DNA of 64,000 nt from the NCBI GenBank assembly GCA_945902775.1, contig CAMDMY010000001.1, forward strand, positions 30,379-94,378, given 5' to 3'. Source of the DNA: Chryseobacterium gleum (GTDB lineage Bacteria > Bacteroidota > Bacteroidia > Flavobacteriales_D > Crocinitomicaceae). The first letter of the stretch is position 1, and the number at the start of each line of letters is the position of its first letter. Below, one piece after another: positions 17,916-25,864 of the stretch. The position numbers were made by a program, and so were the translations under genes. The notes beneath the pieces are model-generated. The model saw nothing but the letters and a program-made list of their open reading frames with translations. It was not told the origin of the DNA and made no database searches.

Positions 17916-19002
17916 TCGTGTCATTATATCTGGAGGAGGAACTGGAGGACATATTTTTCCAGCGATTGCTATTGCAGATGAAATTAAACGTCGCAATCCA
18001 AATGCAGAAATTCTTTTTGTAGGAGCAACAGGAAAGATGGAAATGGAAAAAGTTCCACAAGCAGGTTATAAAATTAAAGGATTAACAATTGTTGGTTTTC
18101 AACGAAGATTGACATTGTCTAATTTTTTACTTCCTTTTAAAATCATTGCAAGTCTTTGGAATGCAATCAAAATAATTAAGGAATTTAAACCACAAGTTGT
18201 TATCGGAGTAGGTGGTTATGCTTCTGGTCCAACATTACAAGCGGCAACTTTTTTGAAAATTCCAACCTTAATTCAAGAACAAAACTCATTTCCAGGAAAA
18301 ACAAATAAAATTCTAGCAAATAAGGTCGCTTCGATTTGTACGGCTTATGAAGGCTTAGAAAGATTTTTTCCGGCAAACAAAATAACGTTAACAGGAAATC
18401 CCGTTCGACCAGAAATGGTTCAAACAGAAGGAAAACGAAATGAAGCGTTTGAATTTTATGAATTGAATCCTGATAAGAAAACAATACTAGTTATTGGAGG
18501 AAGTTTAGGAGCTAGAACATTGAATGAAAGTATCAAATCGCATTTAAAAGAATTACAAGAAAATGACATTCAAGTACTTTGGCAATGTGGTAAAGTATAT
18601 GTTGATTCATTAACAAAAGAATTAGAGGGTACAAATCTGGACGGAATAAAAATGGTTCAGTTTATCGCTCGAATGGATTTAGCATACACTTTAGCTGATG
18701 TAATCATTTCAAGAGCAGGAGCTATTTCTGTTTCAGAATTATGTTTGGTTAAAAAACCAGTGATTTTAGTTCCATCACCAAACGTAGCGGAAGATCATCA
18801 AACTAAAAACGCAACGGCTTTGGTGAATAAAAATGCAGCCATTTTGGTAAAAGATATTGAAGCGAAAGAACGATTAGTAAGCAAAGCAATTGAAGTATTA
18901 AATGATATAGAACTTCAAGCAACATTGATTTCTGAAATCGAAAAATTAGGAAAACCAGACGCAACTGCTTCGATAGTAAATGAGATAGAAAAAATAATAT
19001 AG
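17905..19002 (+). CDS. murG: Lipid II-forming GlcNAc transferase
   Basis: 365 residues from the ATG at 17905; a TTG three codons upstream is in frame but less likely. GT28 family: adds GlcNAc to lipid I on the inner face of the membrane. N-terminal loop ISGGGTGGHIFPA (G loop), GVGGYASGPTLQAA, donor-side motif VIGGSLGARTLNE, and RAGAISVSELCLVKKPVILVPSP. Overlaps ftsW by 11 bases and is followed by a palindromic 60-base gap before murC. Confidence 0.97.
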   Translation: MKIDRVIISGGGTGGHIFPAIAIADEIKRRNPNAEILFVGATGKMEMEKVPQAGYKIKGLTIVGFQRRLTLSNFLLPFKIIASLWNAIKIIKEFKPQVVIGVGGYASGPTLQAATFLKIPTLIQEQNSFPGKTNKILANKVASICTAYEGLERFFPANKITLTGNPVRPEMVQTEGKRNEAFEFYELNPDKKTILVIGGSLGARTLNESIKSHLKELQENDIQVLWQCGKVYVDSLTKELEGTNLDGIKMVQFIARMDLAYTLADVIISRAGAISVSELCLVKKPVILVPSPNVAEDHQTKNATALVNKNAAILVKDIEAKERLVSKAIEVLNDIELQATLISEIEKLGKPDATASIVNEIEKII

Positions 19003-19005
19003 TAA

Positions 19006-19047
19006 GGACAAGTATCGACTTGTCCCAACGAGCGACTTGTCCCAACC
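19006..19047. repeat. Palindrome plus duplicated right arm between murG and murC
   Basis: GGACAAGT-ATCG-ACTTGTCC (19006-19025) is followed by a second copy of only the right half, GCGACTTGTCCCAACC (19032-19047). It belongs to the same word-palindrome group as 14795. Confidence 0.75.
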
Positions 19048-19062
19048 TGTAAATGAAAAGCA

Positions 19063-20448
19063 ATGATTAACTTAAAGGATATACAACTTTCAGATTTTAA
19101 ACGAGCTTACTTTGTAGGTGTCGGAGGGATTGGAATGTCTGCTTTAGCACGTTATTTTTATTCTCTTGGATGGGAAGTTGCTGGTTATGACAAAACACCA
19201 TCCGCTTTAACTTCAGCTTTAGAAAAAGAAGGAATCATCATTCATTTTGAAGATTTAGGGGGTTCAATTCCCCAACAATTCAAAGAGAAAGAATCAACAC
19301 TTGTTATCTATACACCTGCCATTCCGATAACACACAAAGAATTACTTTATTTTCAATCGAATGATTTTAAATTATTTAAGCGTTCGCAAGTTTTAGGATT
19401 GTTAACCCATAATTCGAAAGGATTGGGAGTCGCAGGAACACACGGTAAAACAACGACAAGTACACTTTTAGCTCATATTTTAAATGAATCATCTGTAAAA
19501 TGCGATGCTTTTTTAGGTGGGATTTCAAGTAATTTTAATTCCAACTTAATCACTTCATCTGAAGCAGAATATACTGTTATTGAGGCAGATGAGTTTGACC
19601 GTTCATTTTTACAATTAGCACCGTTTGCATCCATTATCACATCAACAGATGCGGATCACTTGGATATTTATGGAGATGCTTCAGTTTTATTGGATGGATT
19701 TCAACAATATGCTAATTTGACGAATGAAAATGGATTTCTTTTTATTCGTAAAGGGTTAACTTTAACATCTTCAGCGCCTGTTTATACGTATGGAGTAAAC
19801 GAAGAATCAGCGGATTATTCAGCTTATAACTTACGTTTTAATGAAGGTCAGTTTTTGTTTGATGTTAAATTCCCTAGTGGAACTTGGAAAGATGTTGAGT
19901 TTGGTCTGCCAGGTATACACAATGCTGAAAATGCGTTGGCTTGTATCGGTATGTCTCAAAAATTGGGTTTGACGGAAGAAGAAATTCGTTTCGGTTTAAA
20001 AACGTTCAAAGGAGTTAAACGTCGTTTTGAATATCAAGTGAAATCGACAAATCTTGTTTACATTGATGACTATGCACATCATCCAACAGAAATTAAAGCA
20101 TTAATTTCATCTGTTCGAATGTTGTATCCAAATAAAAAAATTACAGGAGTTTTTCAACCCCATTTATTTTCTAGAACAAGGGACTTTTTTGATGGATTTG
20201 TAGAAGAACTATCGAAATTGGATGAAGTAATTTTATTACCAATTTATCCAGCAAGAGAAGAACCAATAGAAGGAGTGACAAGTGATCGACTTTTAGATGA
20301 AATAACAACGAATAAATTATTGTTAACACCAACCGAAACTTTAGAACATTTAAAATCGGTGAAAGAAGGTGTGATTTTAACAATAGGAGCAGGAGACATC
20401 GATAGAATTGTTTCGCCATTAAAAGATATTGTAACCATTAATAGTTAA
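19063..20448 (+). CDS. murC: UDP-MurNAc:L-alanine ligase
   Basis: 461 residues. N-terminal YFVGVGGIGMSALARYF Rossmann motif, ATP site GVAGTHGKTTTSTLLAH (~125-140), EADEFDRSFL, HNAENALA and the C-terminal FQPHLFSRTRDF. It attaches the first L-alanine to UDP-MurNAc. Slightly shorter than the E. coli enzyme but all domains are present. ftsQ follows after 19 bases. Confidence 0.97.
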   Translation: MINLKDIQLSDFKRAYFVGVGGIGMSALARYFYSLGWEVAGYDKTPSALTSALEKEGIIIHFEDLGGSIPQQFKEKESTLVIYTPAIPITHKELLYFQSNDFKLFKRSQVLGLLTHNSKGLGVAGTHGKTTTSTLLAHILNESSVKCDAFLGGISSNFNSNLITSSEAEYTVIEADEFDRSFLQLAPFASIITSTDADHLDIYGDASVLLDGFQQYANLTNENGFLFIRKGLTLTSSAPVYTYGVNEESADYSAYNLRFNEGQFLFDVKFPSGTWKDVEFGLPGIHNAENALACIGMSQKLGLTEEEIRFGLKTFKGVKRRFEYQVKSTNLVYIDDYAHHPTEIKALISSVRMLYPNKKITGVFQPHLFSRTRDFFDGFVEELSKLDEVILLPIYPAREEPIEGVTSDRLLDEITTNKLLLTPTETLEHLKSVKEGVILTIGAGDIDRIVSPLKDIVTINS

Positions 20449-20467
20449 AAACAGAGGGTGAATTAGT

Positions 20468-21265
20468 ATGAAAAAATGGTTAAAAATAGCATTATGGGTT
20501 GCCTTTTTTGTGACTGTATTCATATTGATGTTCAAAGTGAAAGATGCTCAAAATGAAATGGTTATCGATCGACCTCACATTGTTATACATGTAAATGGAG
20601 AAAATGCTTTTTTAACAGAAAACGAATTATACACACGATTAAAGAGAAAAGGGTTTGTTTATAATGGCCAGATTTACAAGAACTTAAAGGCGAATGATTT
20701 AGAAAATTATTTACTTTCAATGAGTGAAATTAAATCTGCAAAAGTTTTTTCAAAAATTGGTTCAAAGTGGACAATTGAAGTTGAAATAAGAAAACCGATT
20801 GCTCGAATTTTTAACAACAGCGGAGAAACATTTTATCTTGATGAACTCGGATACACGATGGCTCCATCAAATTTGTATACTGCTCGTGTTGTGATAGTTA
20901 CGGGAGATATTCCAGATAAAATGAATTCTGAACCAGTATCAAAAATTATTAACAATGCATTCTTGAAAAGTAATCGAAAACTAGATGATTTGTACCGGAT
21001 TTCTCATTATGTTTGCAATGACCAGTTGTTTCAAGCTCTAATCGGTCAGATTCACCGTAAGAAAAACGGTGATTTTGTACTGATACCACAAGTTGGAGGG
21101 CAAAAAATTATCTTTGGATCGGCTCTCACAGACCAAGAGGTTAGTGAGAAGTTTCGAAAATTAAAGGTGTTTTATAACGAAGCAATTCCGTATGAAGGCT
21201 GGAACAAGTATGAAGAGATCAGCTTGAAATACGACAAACAAATTGTTTGCAAGAAAAAAGAATAG
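20468..21265 (+). CDS. ftsQ: FtsQ-type division protein
   Basis: 265 residues. Short cytoplasmic start, one membrane helix (about 5-22), then a periplasmic region with a POTRA-like segment near 36-105 and a beta domain (GSKWTIEVEIRKPIARIFNNSG, typical of FtsQ/DivIB). It links early and late divisome proteins with FtsL. Its TAG is one base before the ftsA ATG. Identity rests on this pattern and on the murC-ftsQ-ftsA order. Confidence 0.92.
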   Translation: MKKWLKIALWVAFFVTVFILMFKVKDAQNEMVIDRPHIVIHVNGENAFLTENELYTRLKRKGFVYNGQIYKNLKANDLENYLLSMSEIKSAKVFSKIGSKWTIEVEIRKPIARIFNNSGETFYLDELGYTMAPSNLYTARVVIVTGDIPDKMNSEPVSKIINNAFLKSNRKLDDLYRISHYVCNDQLFQALIGQIHRKKNGDFVLIPQVGGQKIIFGSALTDQEVSEKFRKLKVFYNEAIPYEGWNKYEEISLKYDKQIVCKKKE

Positions 21266-21266
21266 T

Positions 21267-22565
21267 ATGGCTAAAGTGATTGTTGGACTTGATATTGGAA
21301 CTACTAAGATTGCCTGTTTCGTTGGTACTAAAAACGAACACGGTAAAATCGAGATTTTATCAATGGGGACGAGTGAGTCTCTAGGGGTAAAACGAGGTAT
21401 GGTTTCAAACATTGAGCAAACTGTTCAGTCTATTCAAGCAGCGGTGAAAGAAGCGCAGCAAAGAGTAGAAGGAGAATTAATAATTCGTGTTGTGAATGTT
21501 GGTATCGCGGGACAGCATATTAAAAGTTTGCAACACAGAGGGATTCATACAAGAAATGAAACGGAGGCAGAGTTTTCTCAAAAGGACATCGATGCTTTAA
21601 TTGAAGATATGTACAAATTGGTAATGGTTCCTGGAGAGGAAATTATTACTGTTTTGCCACAAGAATACATCGTTGATGGTGAACAAGGGGTGAAAGATCC
21701 AATTGGAATGCCAGGTATTCGTTTAGAAGCTAATTTCCATATTATTACTGGAAATGTTGGAGCTTCTTTGAATATTCACAAATGTGTTCAACGTGCTGGT
21801 TTAGAAGTAAAAGATATTATTCTTGAGCCTATAGCTTCAGCTGATGCTGTTTTATCAGACGAAGAAAAAGAAGCGGGAGTAGTTTTAGTTGACATAGGTG
21901 GAGGAACAACTGACGTAGCAATTTTCCATGAAGGAATTATTCGTCACACAGCTGTTATTCCATTTGGAGGTAATATTATTACGGAAGACATCAAAGAAGG
22001 ATGCACAATTATGAAGCGTCAAGCTGAAATGTTGAAAACGAAATTTGGTTCTGCATTGGCTAGTGAAAGTCAAGAGAATGAAATCGTTTGTATTCCAGGA
22101 TTAAGAGGTCGTGAGCCAAAAGAAATTTCTTTGCGCAATCTTGCAAGTATTATTCAAGCAAGAATGGAAGAAATCGTTGAATTGGTTTATTATGAAATTC
22201 GTAATTCTGGTTACGAGAAAAAATTAATTGGAGGTATTGTTGTAACAGGTGGAGGTTCTCAATTGAAACACGTTACGCAATTATTTGAATATATTTCTGG
22301 AATGGATACGAGAATTGGATATCCTACAGAGCATTTGGCAAACAGTAATCACATCGAGAACTTGACTAGCCCAATGTATTCAACTGGTATTGGACTTGTA
22401 TTAAAAGGTTTTGAATCTTTAGGTAAAGTTCAAATTCCAAAAGTTGTAGAGAATGATTCTACTGTGAAAGGTCACTCTGGAGGAGATAAAAGAGGTTCAT
22501 TCTTTGACTCAATTATGTCAAAAGGGAGGATATTTTTCCAAGACCAAGACCAAGAAGGAAATTAA
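21267..22565 (+). CDS. ftsA: FtsA, actin-like membrane anchor of FtsZ
   Basis: 432 residues from the ATG at 21267 (MAKVIVGLDIGTTKIACFVG); an in-frame TTG at 21243 inside ftsQ is ignored. Actin-fold motifs: phosphate 1 GLDIGTTK, the 1C domain about 83-160, phosphate 2 LVDIGGGTTDVAIF, adenosine motif GGIVVTGGGSQL. The C-terminus GSFFDSIMSKGRIFF is a plausible amphipathic membrane-targeting helix. It tethers FtsZ filaments to the membrane. 29 bases before ftsZ. Confidence 0.97.
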   Translation: MAKVIVGLDIGTTKIACFVGTKNEHGKIEILSMGTSESLGVKRGMVSNIEQTVQSIQAAVKEAQQRVEGELIIRVVNVGIAGQHIKSLQHRGIHTRNETEAEFSQKDIDALIEDMYKLVMVPGEEIITVLPQEYIVDGEQGVKDPIGMPGIRLEANFHIITGNVGASLNIHKCVQRAGLEVKDIILEPIASADAVLSDEEKEAGVVLVDIGGGTTDVAIFHEGIIRHTAVIPFGGNIITEDIKEGCTIMKRQAEMLKTKFGSALASESQENEIVCIPGLRGREPKEISLRNLASIIQARMEEIVELVYYEIRNSGYEKKLIGGIVVTGGGSQLKHVTQLFEYISGMDTRIGYPTEHLANSNHIENLTSPMYSTGIGLVLKGFESLGKVQIPKVVENDSTVKGHSGGDKRGSFFDSIMSKGRIFFQDQDQEGN

Positions 22566-22594
22566 AATATTAACAGAAACTAAAAAATAAAAAA

Positions 22595-24286
22595 ATGCCA
22601 TTAGAGTTTGATTTACCAAAAGACACATCATCAATTATTAAAGTAATCGGTGTAGGTGGAGGCGGAAGCAATGCAGTTAATCACATGTTCAAGCAAGGAA
22701 TCAAGGGTGTTGATTTCATCGTTTGTAACACGGACAGACAAGCATTGGATATTTCTCCAGTTCCATTGAAAGTTCAATTAGGAGCTTCATTAACAGATGG
22801 TTGTGGTGCAGGTTCTATTCCTGAAATTGGTAAAAATTCAGCGATTGAAAACATTGACGAAATTCGTGCTATCTTAAGTACAGGTACTAAAATGGTATTT
22901 GTTACTGCTGGTATGGGTGGTGGAACTGGTACAGGTGCTGCTCCAGTTGTTGCTCAAATCGCAAAAGATATGGGAATTCTTACAGTTGGTATTGTTACTG
23001 TTCCTTTTGGTTTCGAAGGACGTAAACGTCGCCAACAAGCGGAAGAAGGATTAGATGAAATGCGTAAAAATGTTGATACATTATTAGTAATTAACAACGA
23101 AAAATTACGTGAGATAAGCGGTAACCTTTCTATCGGTAATGCATTTTCTCAAGCAGATGACGTTTTAGCAATGGCAGCTAAAGGTATTGCTGAAGTAATT
23201 TCTGTTACTGGTAATATCAATGTCGATTTCAACGATGTTAATACAGTAATGAAAAACAGTGGTGTTGCCATTATGGGTAGCGCATCTGCAGGTGGTGAAA
23301 ATAGAGCAATTGAAGCAGTTCAACATGCATTATCTTCTCCATTATTAAATGATAACGATATCAGCGGTGCTAAATATGTATTATTGAACATCACTTACGG
23401 TGAAAACGAAGTATTGATGGATGAGATTACAGCTATTACTGACTTTATTCAAGATGAAGCTGGTTCTACTGCTGATGTTATCTGGGGTCATGGTTTTGAT
23501 GCTAATTTAGGTGAAAAATTAAGTGTTACAATTATTGCTACTGGTTTTAATTCTGCTCCAATTACTGGATTTGAAAAAGCTCCAGCTCGTATTGTAAGAC
23601 CTTTAGAAGATGAGCCTAAAAACGAAATCGTTCGTCCATTAGAATCTCCAACACAAGTAAATACATGGACTCCTATTTCTGAACAAGTTCAAGCTGAACC
23701 GTTTTTGAAAGGAGAAAATCCAGTAGCTCCAGCCCCAGTTTCTCCTTTTGCAGCAAACCAAGTTGAAATTACTGCTCCAATCTTAAACAATGTTGAGCCA
23801 ACAGAAACGTTGACTGAACCATTTACAAGAATTGAAGAGGTAAGACACCAATTGGAAGAAGAAGTAGTTTCTTCTGTTAAACAAGAAGAATTAAAATTCG
23901 AAGATACGGTTACAACTGAATGGGAAATTGTTACTCCAACTGCTGTAGTTGAAGAAAAACCAGAAGTTATTCGTCACTCTTTAGATGAAGAAGTTTCTGT
24001 AAATAGAGTAGTTGAACCATCAACAAGAACGGTTTTATCTAACGAAGAACAACAAAGAAGAGCTGCTGATCGTTTGGCTCGTATTCAAGAGTATACTGCA
24101 AAATTGAAAAAAGCAGATGGTATTTCTGAATTCGAAAAAGAACCAGCTTACGTTCGTCAAAATATTCAATTGGATCACTCAAAATTCAGTTCAGAAAATC
24201 GTACAAGTCGTTTCGGTGTTTCTTCTGATGAGAATGGTACAACGTTAAGAGGTAATAATTCTTTTTTACACGATAACGTAGACTGA
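22595..24286 (+). CDS. ftsZ: FtsZ, tubulin-like division GTPase
   Basis: 563 residues, longer than E. coli FtsZ (383) because of a ~230-residue disordered linker (about 325-550) rich in Pro/Glu/Val. GTPase core: GVGGGGSNAVNHM, the tubulin signature GMGGGTGTGAAPVVA (~108-122), and T7 loop NVDFNDVNTVM. The tail ends NNSFLHDNVD, a Bacteroidota-type conserved C-terminal peptide that replaces the E. coli DIPAFLR form. Last gene of the cluster; a strong hairpin at 24386 follows. Confidence 0.98.
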   Translation: MPLEFDLPKDTSSIIKVIGVGGGGSNAVNHMFKQGIKGVDFIVCNTDRQALDISPVPLKVQLGASLTDGCGAGSIPEIGKNSAIENIDEIRAILSTGTKMVFVTAGMGGGTGTGAAPVVAQIAKDMGILTVGIVTVPFGFEGRKRRQQAEEGLDEMRKNVDTLLVINNEKLREISGNLSIGNAFSQADDVLAMAAKGIAEVISVTGNINVDFNDVNTVMKNSGVAIMGSASAGGENRAIEAVQHALSSPLLNDNDISGAKYVLLNITYGENEVLMDEITAITDFIQDEAGSTADVIWGHGFDANLGEKLSVTIIATGFNSAPITGFEKAPARIVRPLEDEPKNEIVRPLESPTQVNTWTPISEQVQAEPFLKGENPVAPAPVSPFAANQVEITAPILNNVEPTETLTEPFTRIEEVRHQLEEEVVSSVKQEELKFEDTVTTEWEIVTPTAVVEEKPEVIRHSLDEEVSVNRVVEPSTRTVLSNEEQQRRAADRLARIQEYTAKLKKADGISEFEKEPAYVRQNIQLDHSKFSSENRTSRFGVSSDENGTTLRGNNSFLHDNVD

Positions 24287-24385
24287 TACTTCGACACTTC
24301 GACAAGCTCAGTGGCTCAGTCGATCTAATCGATGAGTTAATTTAATACTTCGCAAGCTTATTGATAGTTTGTAAAATATAAAACT

Positions 24386-24422
24386 AAAAGCTAGATATTA
24401 TAAATTTTAATATCTAGCTTTT
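24386..24422 (+). terminator. Terminator of the dcw cluster
   Basis: Perfect 15-bp arms AAAAGCTAGATATTA and TAATATCTAGCTTTT around a 7-base loop, ending in TTTT. It lies 100 bases after ftsZ. The gap before it also contains the word ACTTCGACAAGCTCAGTG (24297-24314), which I recognise as a frequent intergenic word in this phylum. Confidence 0.85.
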
Positions 24423-24472
24423 AAATTTAACCAAGTCTAATATCTATTGTCTAATTTCTAAAATCTAATAAA

Positions 24473-24919
24473 ATGAGTTTTACTGAAAAAATAAACGCTG
24501 ATATCAAATCAGCAATGATAGCGAAAGACAAAGAACGTTTAGCAGCATTGCGTGATATTAAATCTAAATTATTACTAGAGGCAACTTCTGGTTCAGGTGA
24601 AGTATCTGAAGAGGCAGCATTAAAGATAGTAATGAAACTTCACAAACAACGAGTGGAGGCACATGCTATATATGTGGCTCAAAATAGAGAAGATTTGGCA
24701 GCTGATGAATTATTTCAGGCGAAAGTAATGGAAGAATATTTGCCTAAAATGATGAGCGAAGAAGAAGTTAGAGCAGAAGTTTTAGCTGCTATTTCGTCTA
24801 CTGGAGCAAACGGACCTCAAGAAATGGGTAAAGTTATGGGAGTTCTTTCTGCTAAATTGGCTGGAAAGGCAGATGGTAAATTGATTTCTAGTTTAGTTAA
24901 AGAAGAATTAGCGAAGTAA
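24473..24919 (+). CDS. GatB/YqeY domain protein
   Basis: 148 residues, wholly the GatB/YqeY C-terminal-like alpha-helical domain: MSFTEKINADIKSAMIAKDKERLAALRDIKSK, then EAALKIVMKLHKQR, ending KVMGVLSAKLAGKADGKLISSLVKEEL. The domain resembles the tRNA-binding tail of GatB; free-standing YqeY proteins may bind tRNA, but no enzyme activity is established. Has its own transcript after the ftsZ terminator, ending at a bidirectional terminator. Confidence 0.93.
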   Translation: MSFTEKINADIKSAMIAKDKERLAALRDIKSKLLLEATSGSGEVSEEAALKIVMKLHKQRVEAHAIYVAQNREDLAADELFQAKVMEEYLPKMMSEEEVRAEVLAAISSTGANGPQEMGKVMGVLSAKLAGKADGKLISSLVKEELAK

Positions 24920-24933
24920 TTGATAATATATTG

Positions 24934-24972
24934 AAATAAAATAGAGGCTTATTATAGGCCTCTATTTTATTT
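24934..24972. terminator. Bidirectional terminator
   Basis: Perfect 15-bp arms AAATAAAATAGAGGC (24934-24948) and GCCTCTATTTTATTT (24958-24972). The right arm includes the first two bases of the convergent glycosyltransferase stop codon. Serves both the YqeY gene and the minus-strand gene. Confidence 0.9.
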
Positions 24973-25840
24973 ATATCTTGTTGTAGTTCTTGTACCGAAT
25001 ATCGATGTTCAAATAGTTTCGCAATAAATTTTTCAGTCGATCTTTCATCCTTATTTTATTATACGAAATATCGTATTCAAATTTCCAGTTTTTATCAGCA
25101 ATACGTTTTTGCATTACAAGTGGATGTGTTTCATCAAAAAGCTTTAACTGATCAATTTTAGATTGGTAATCGAATTCAACTGCTTTCACTACATTTTCTT
25201 CAACCCATGAATCATCGTGCCACATTTTGTGAAAAGATTCTTGTTTCTTTTGCATTACTTCAGGAGCTTTTACCCAGCCATAATGATAGACATAAGCATC
25301 AATTTTTTTGATGTTTAATTTTTGATTTGGCAGTTTTCTAAATCCTTGCGCATCTCTATATGAAAATATATCTTTTCGATTACGAATGATTCTTATTTCG
25401 TCTAAATACCAACTTAATGAACTGCCAATATAATCATACGATCCATAAAAGTGTTTGTAGTTGAATAGAAGTCCCTCGACTTTTAAATCGCCTTTGTATT
25501 TCTGCATTGCAGCCAAAATTACTGGATGGTATTTTTCGTGAATTACTTCATCTCCTTGAATGTAAAATGCCCAATCTGAATCTGCTGATATGGCTGCATA
25601 AGCTTTGTCTGTTTCGACAGCTAAAACACGACCTCCTTCTCTCAATGAATCATCCCAAATGGTTTCAATAATTCTTATTTTAGGATCAATGTTTTGAATT
25701 AATTCTAATGTATTATCATCAGAATTACCCACTGCAACCACCACTTCGTCACACAAAGGCAAAATAGATTGAATAGCTTCTACAATTGGGTAATCGTATT
25801 TTATTGCATTTCGAATGACTGTAAATCCACTAACTTTCAT
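24971..25840 (-). CDS. Family 2-like glycosyltransferase
   Basis: 289 residues, soluble. N-terminal GT-A fold (MKVSGFTVIRNAIKYDYPIVEAI, CDEVVVAVGNSDDNTLELI) as in GT2 enzymes. The usual DxD is not clear; the AFYIQGDEVIH stretch (~93-103) sits where the metal-binding acidic residues would be. The C-terminal part (~150-289) is basic and unassigned. Probably adds a sugar to an envelope glycan; substrate unknown. It is 24 bases downstream of the T9SS cargo gene on the same strand, so they may be co-transcribed, though a TAATTTTG element lies only 4 bases before its ATG. Confidence 0.85.
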   Translation of the reverse strand: MKVSGFTVIRNAIKYDYPIVEAIQSILPLCDEVVVAVGNSDDNTLELIQNIDPKIRIIETIWDDSLREGGRVLAVETDKAYAAISADSDWAFYIQGDEVIHEKYHPVILAAMQKYKGDLKVEGLLFNYKHFYGSYDYIGSSLSWYLDEIRIIRNRKDIFSYRDAQGFRKLPNQKLNIKKIDAYVYHYGWVKAPEVMQKKQESFHKMWHDDSWVEENVVKAVEFDYQSKIDQLKLFDETHPLVMQKRIADKNWKFEYDISYNKIRMKDRLKNLLRNYLNIDIRYKNYNKI

Positions 25841-25864
25841 AGTACAAAATTAAGATTTATTTCT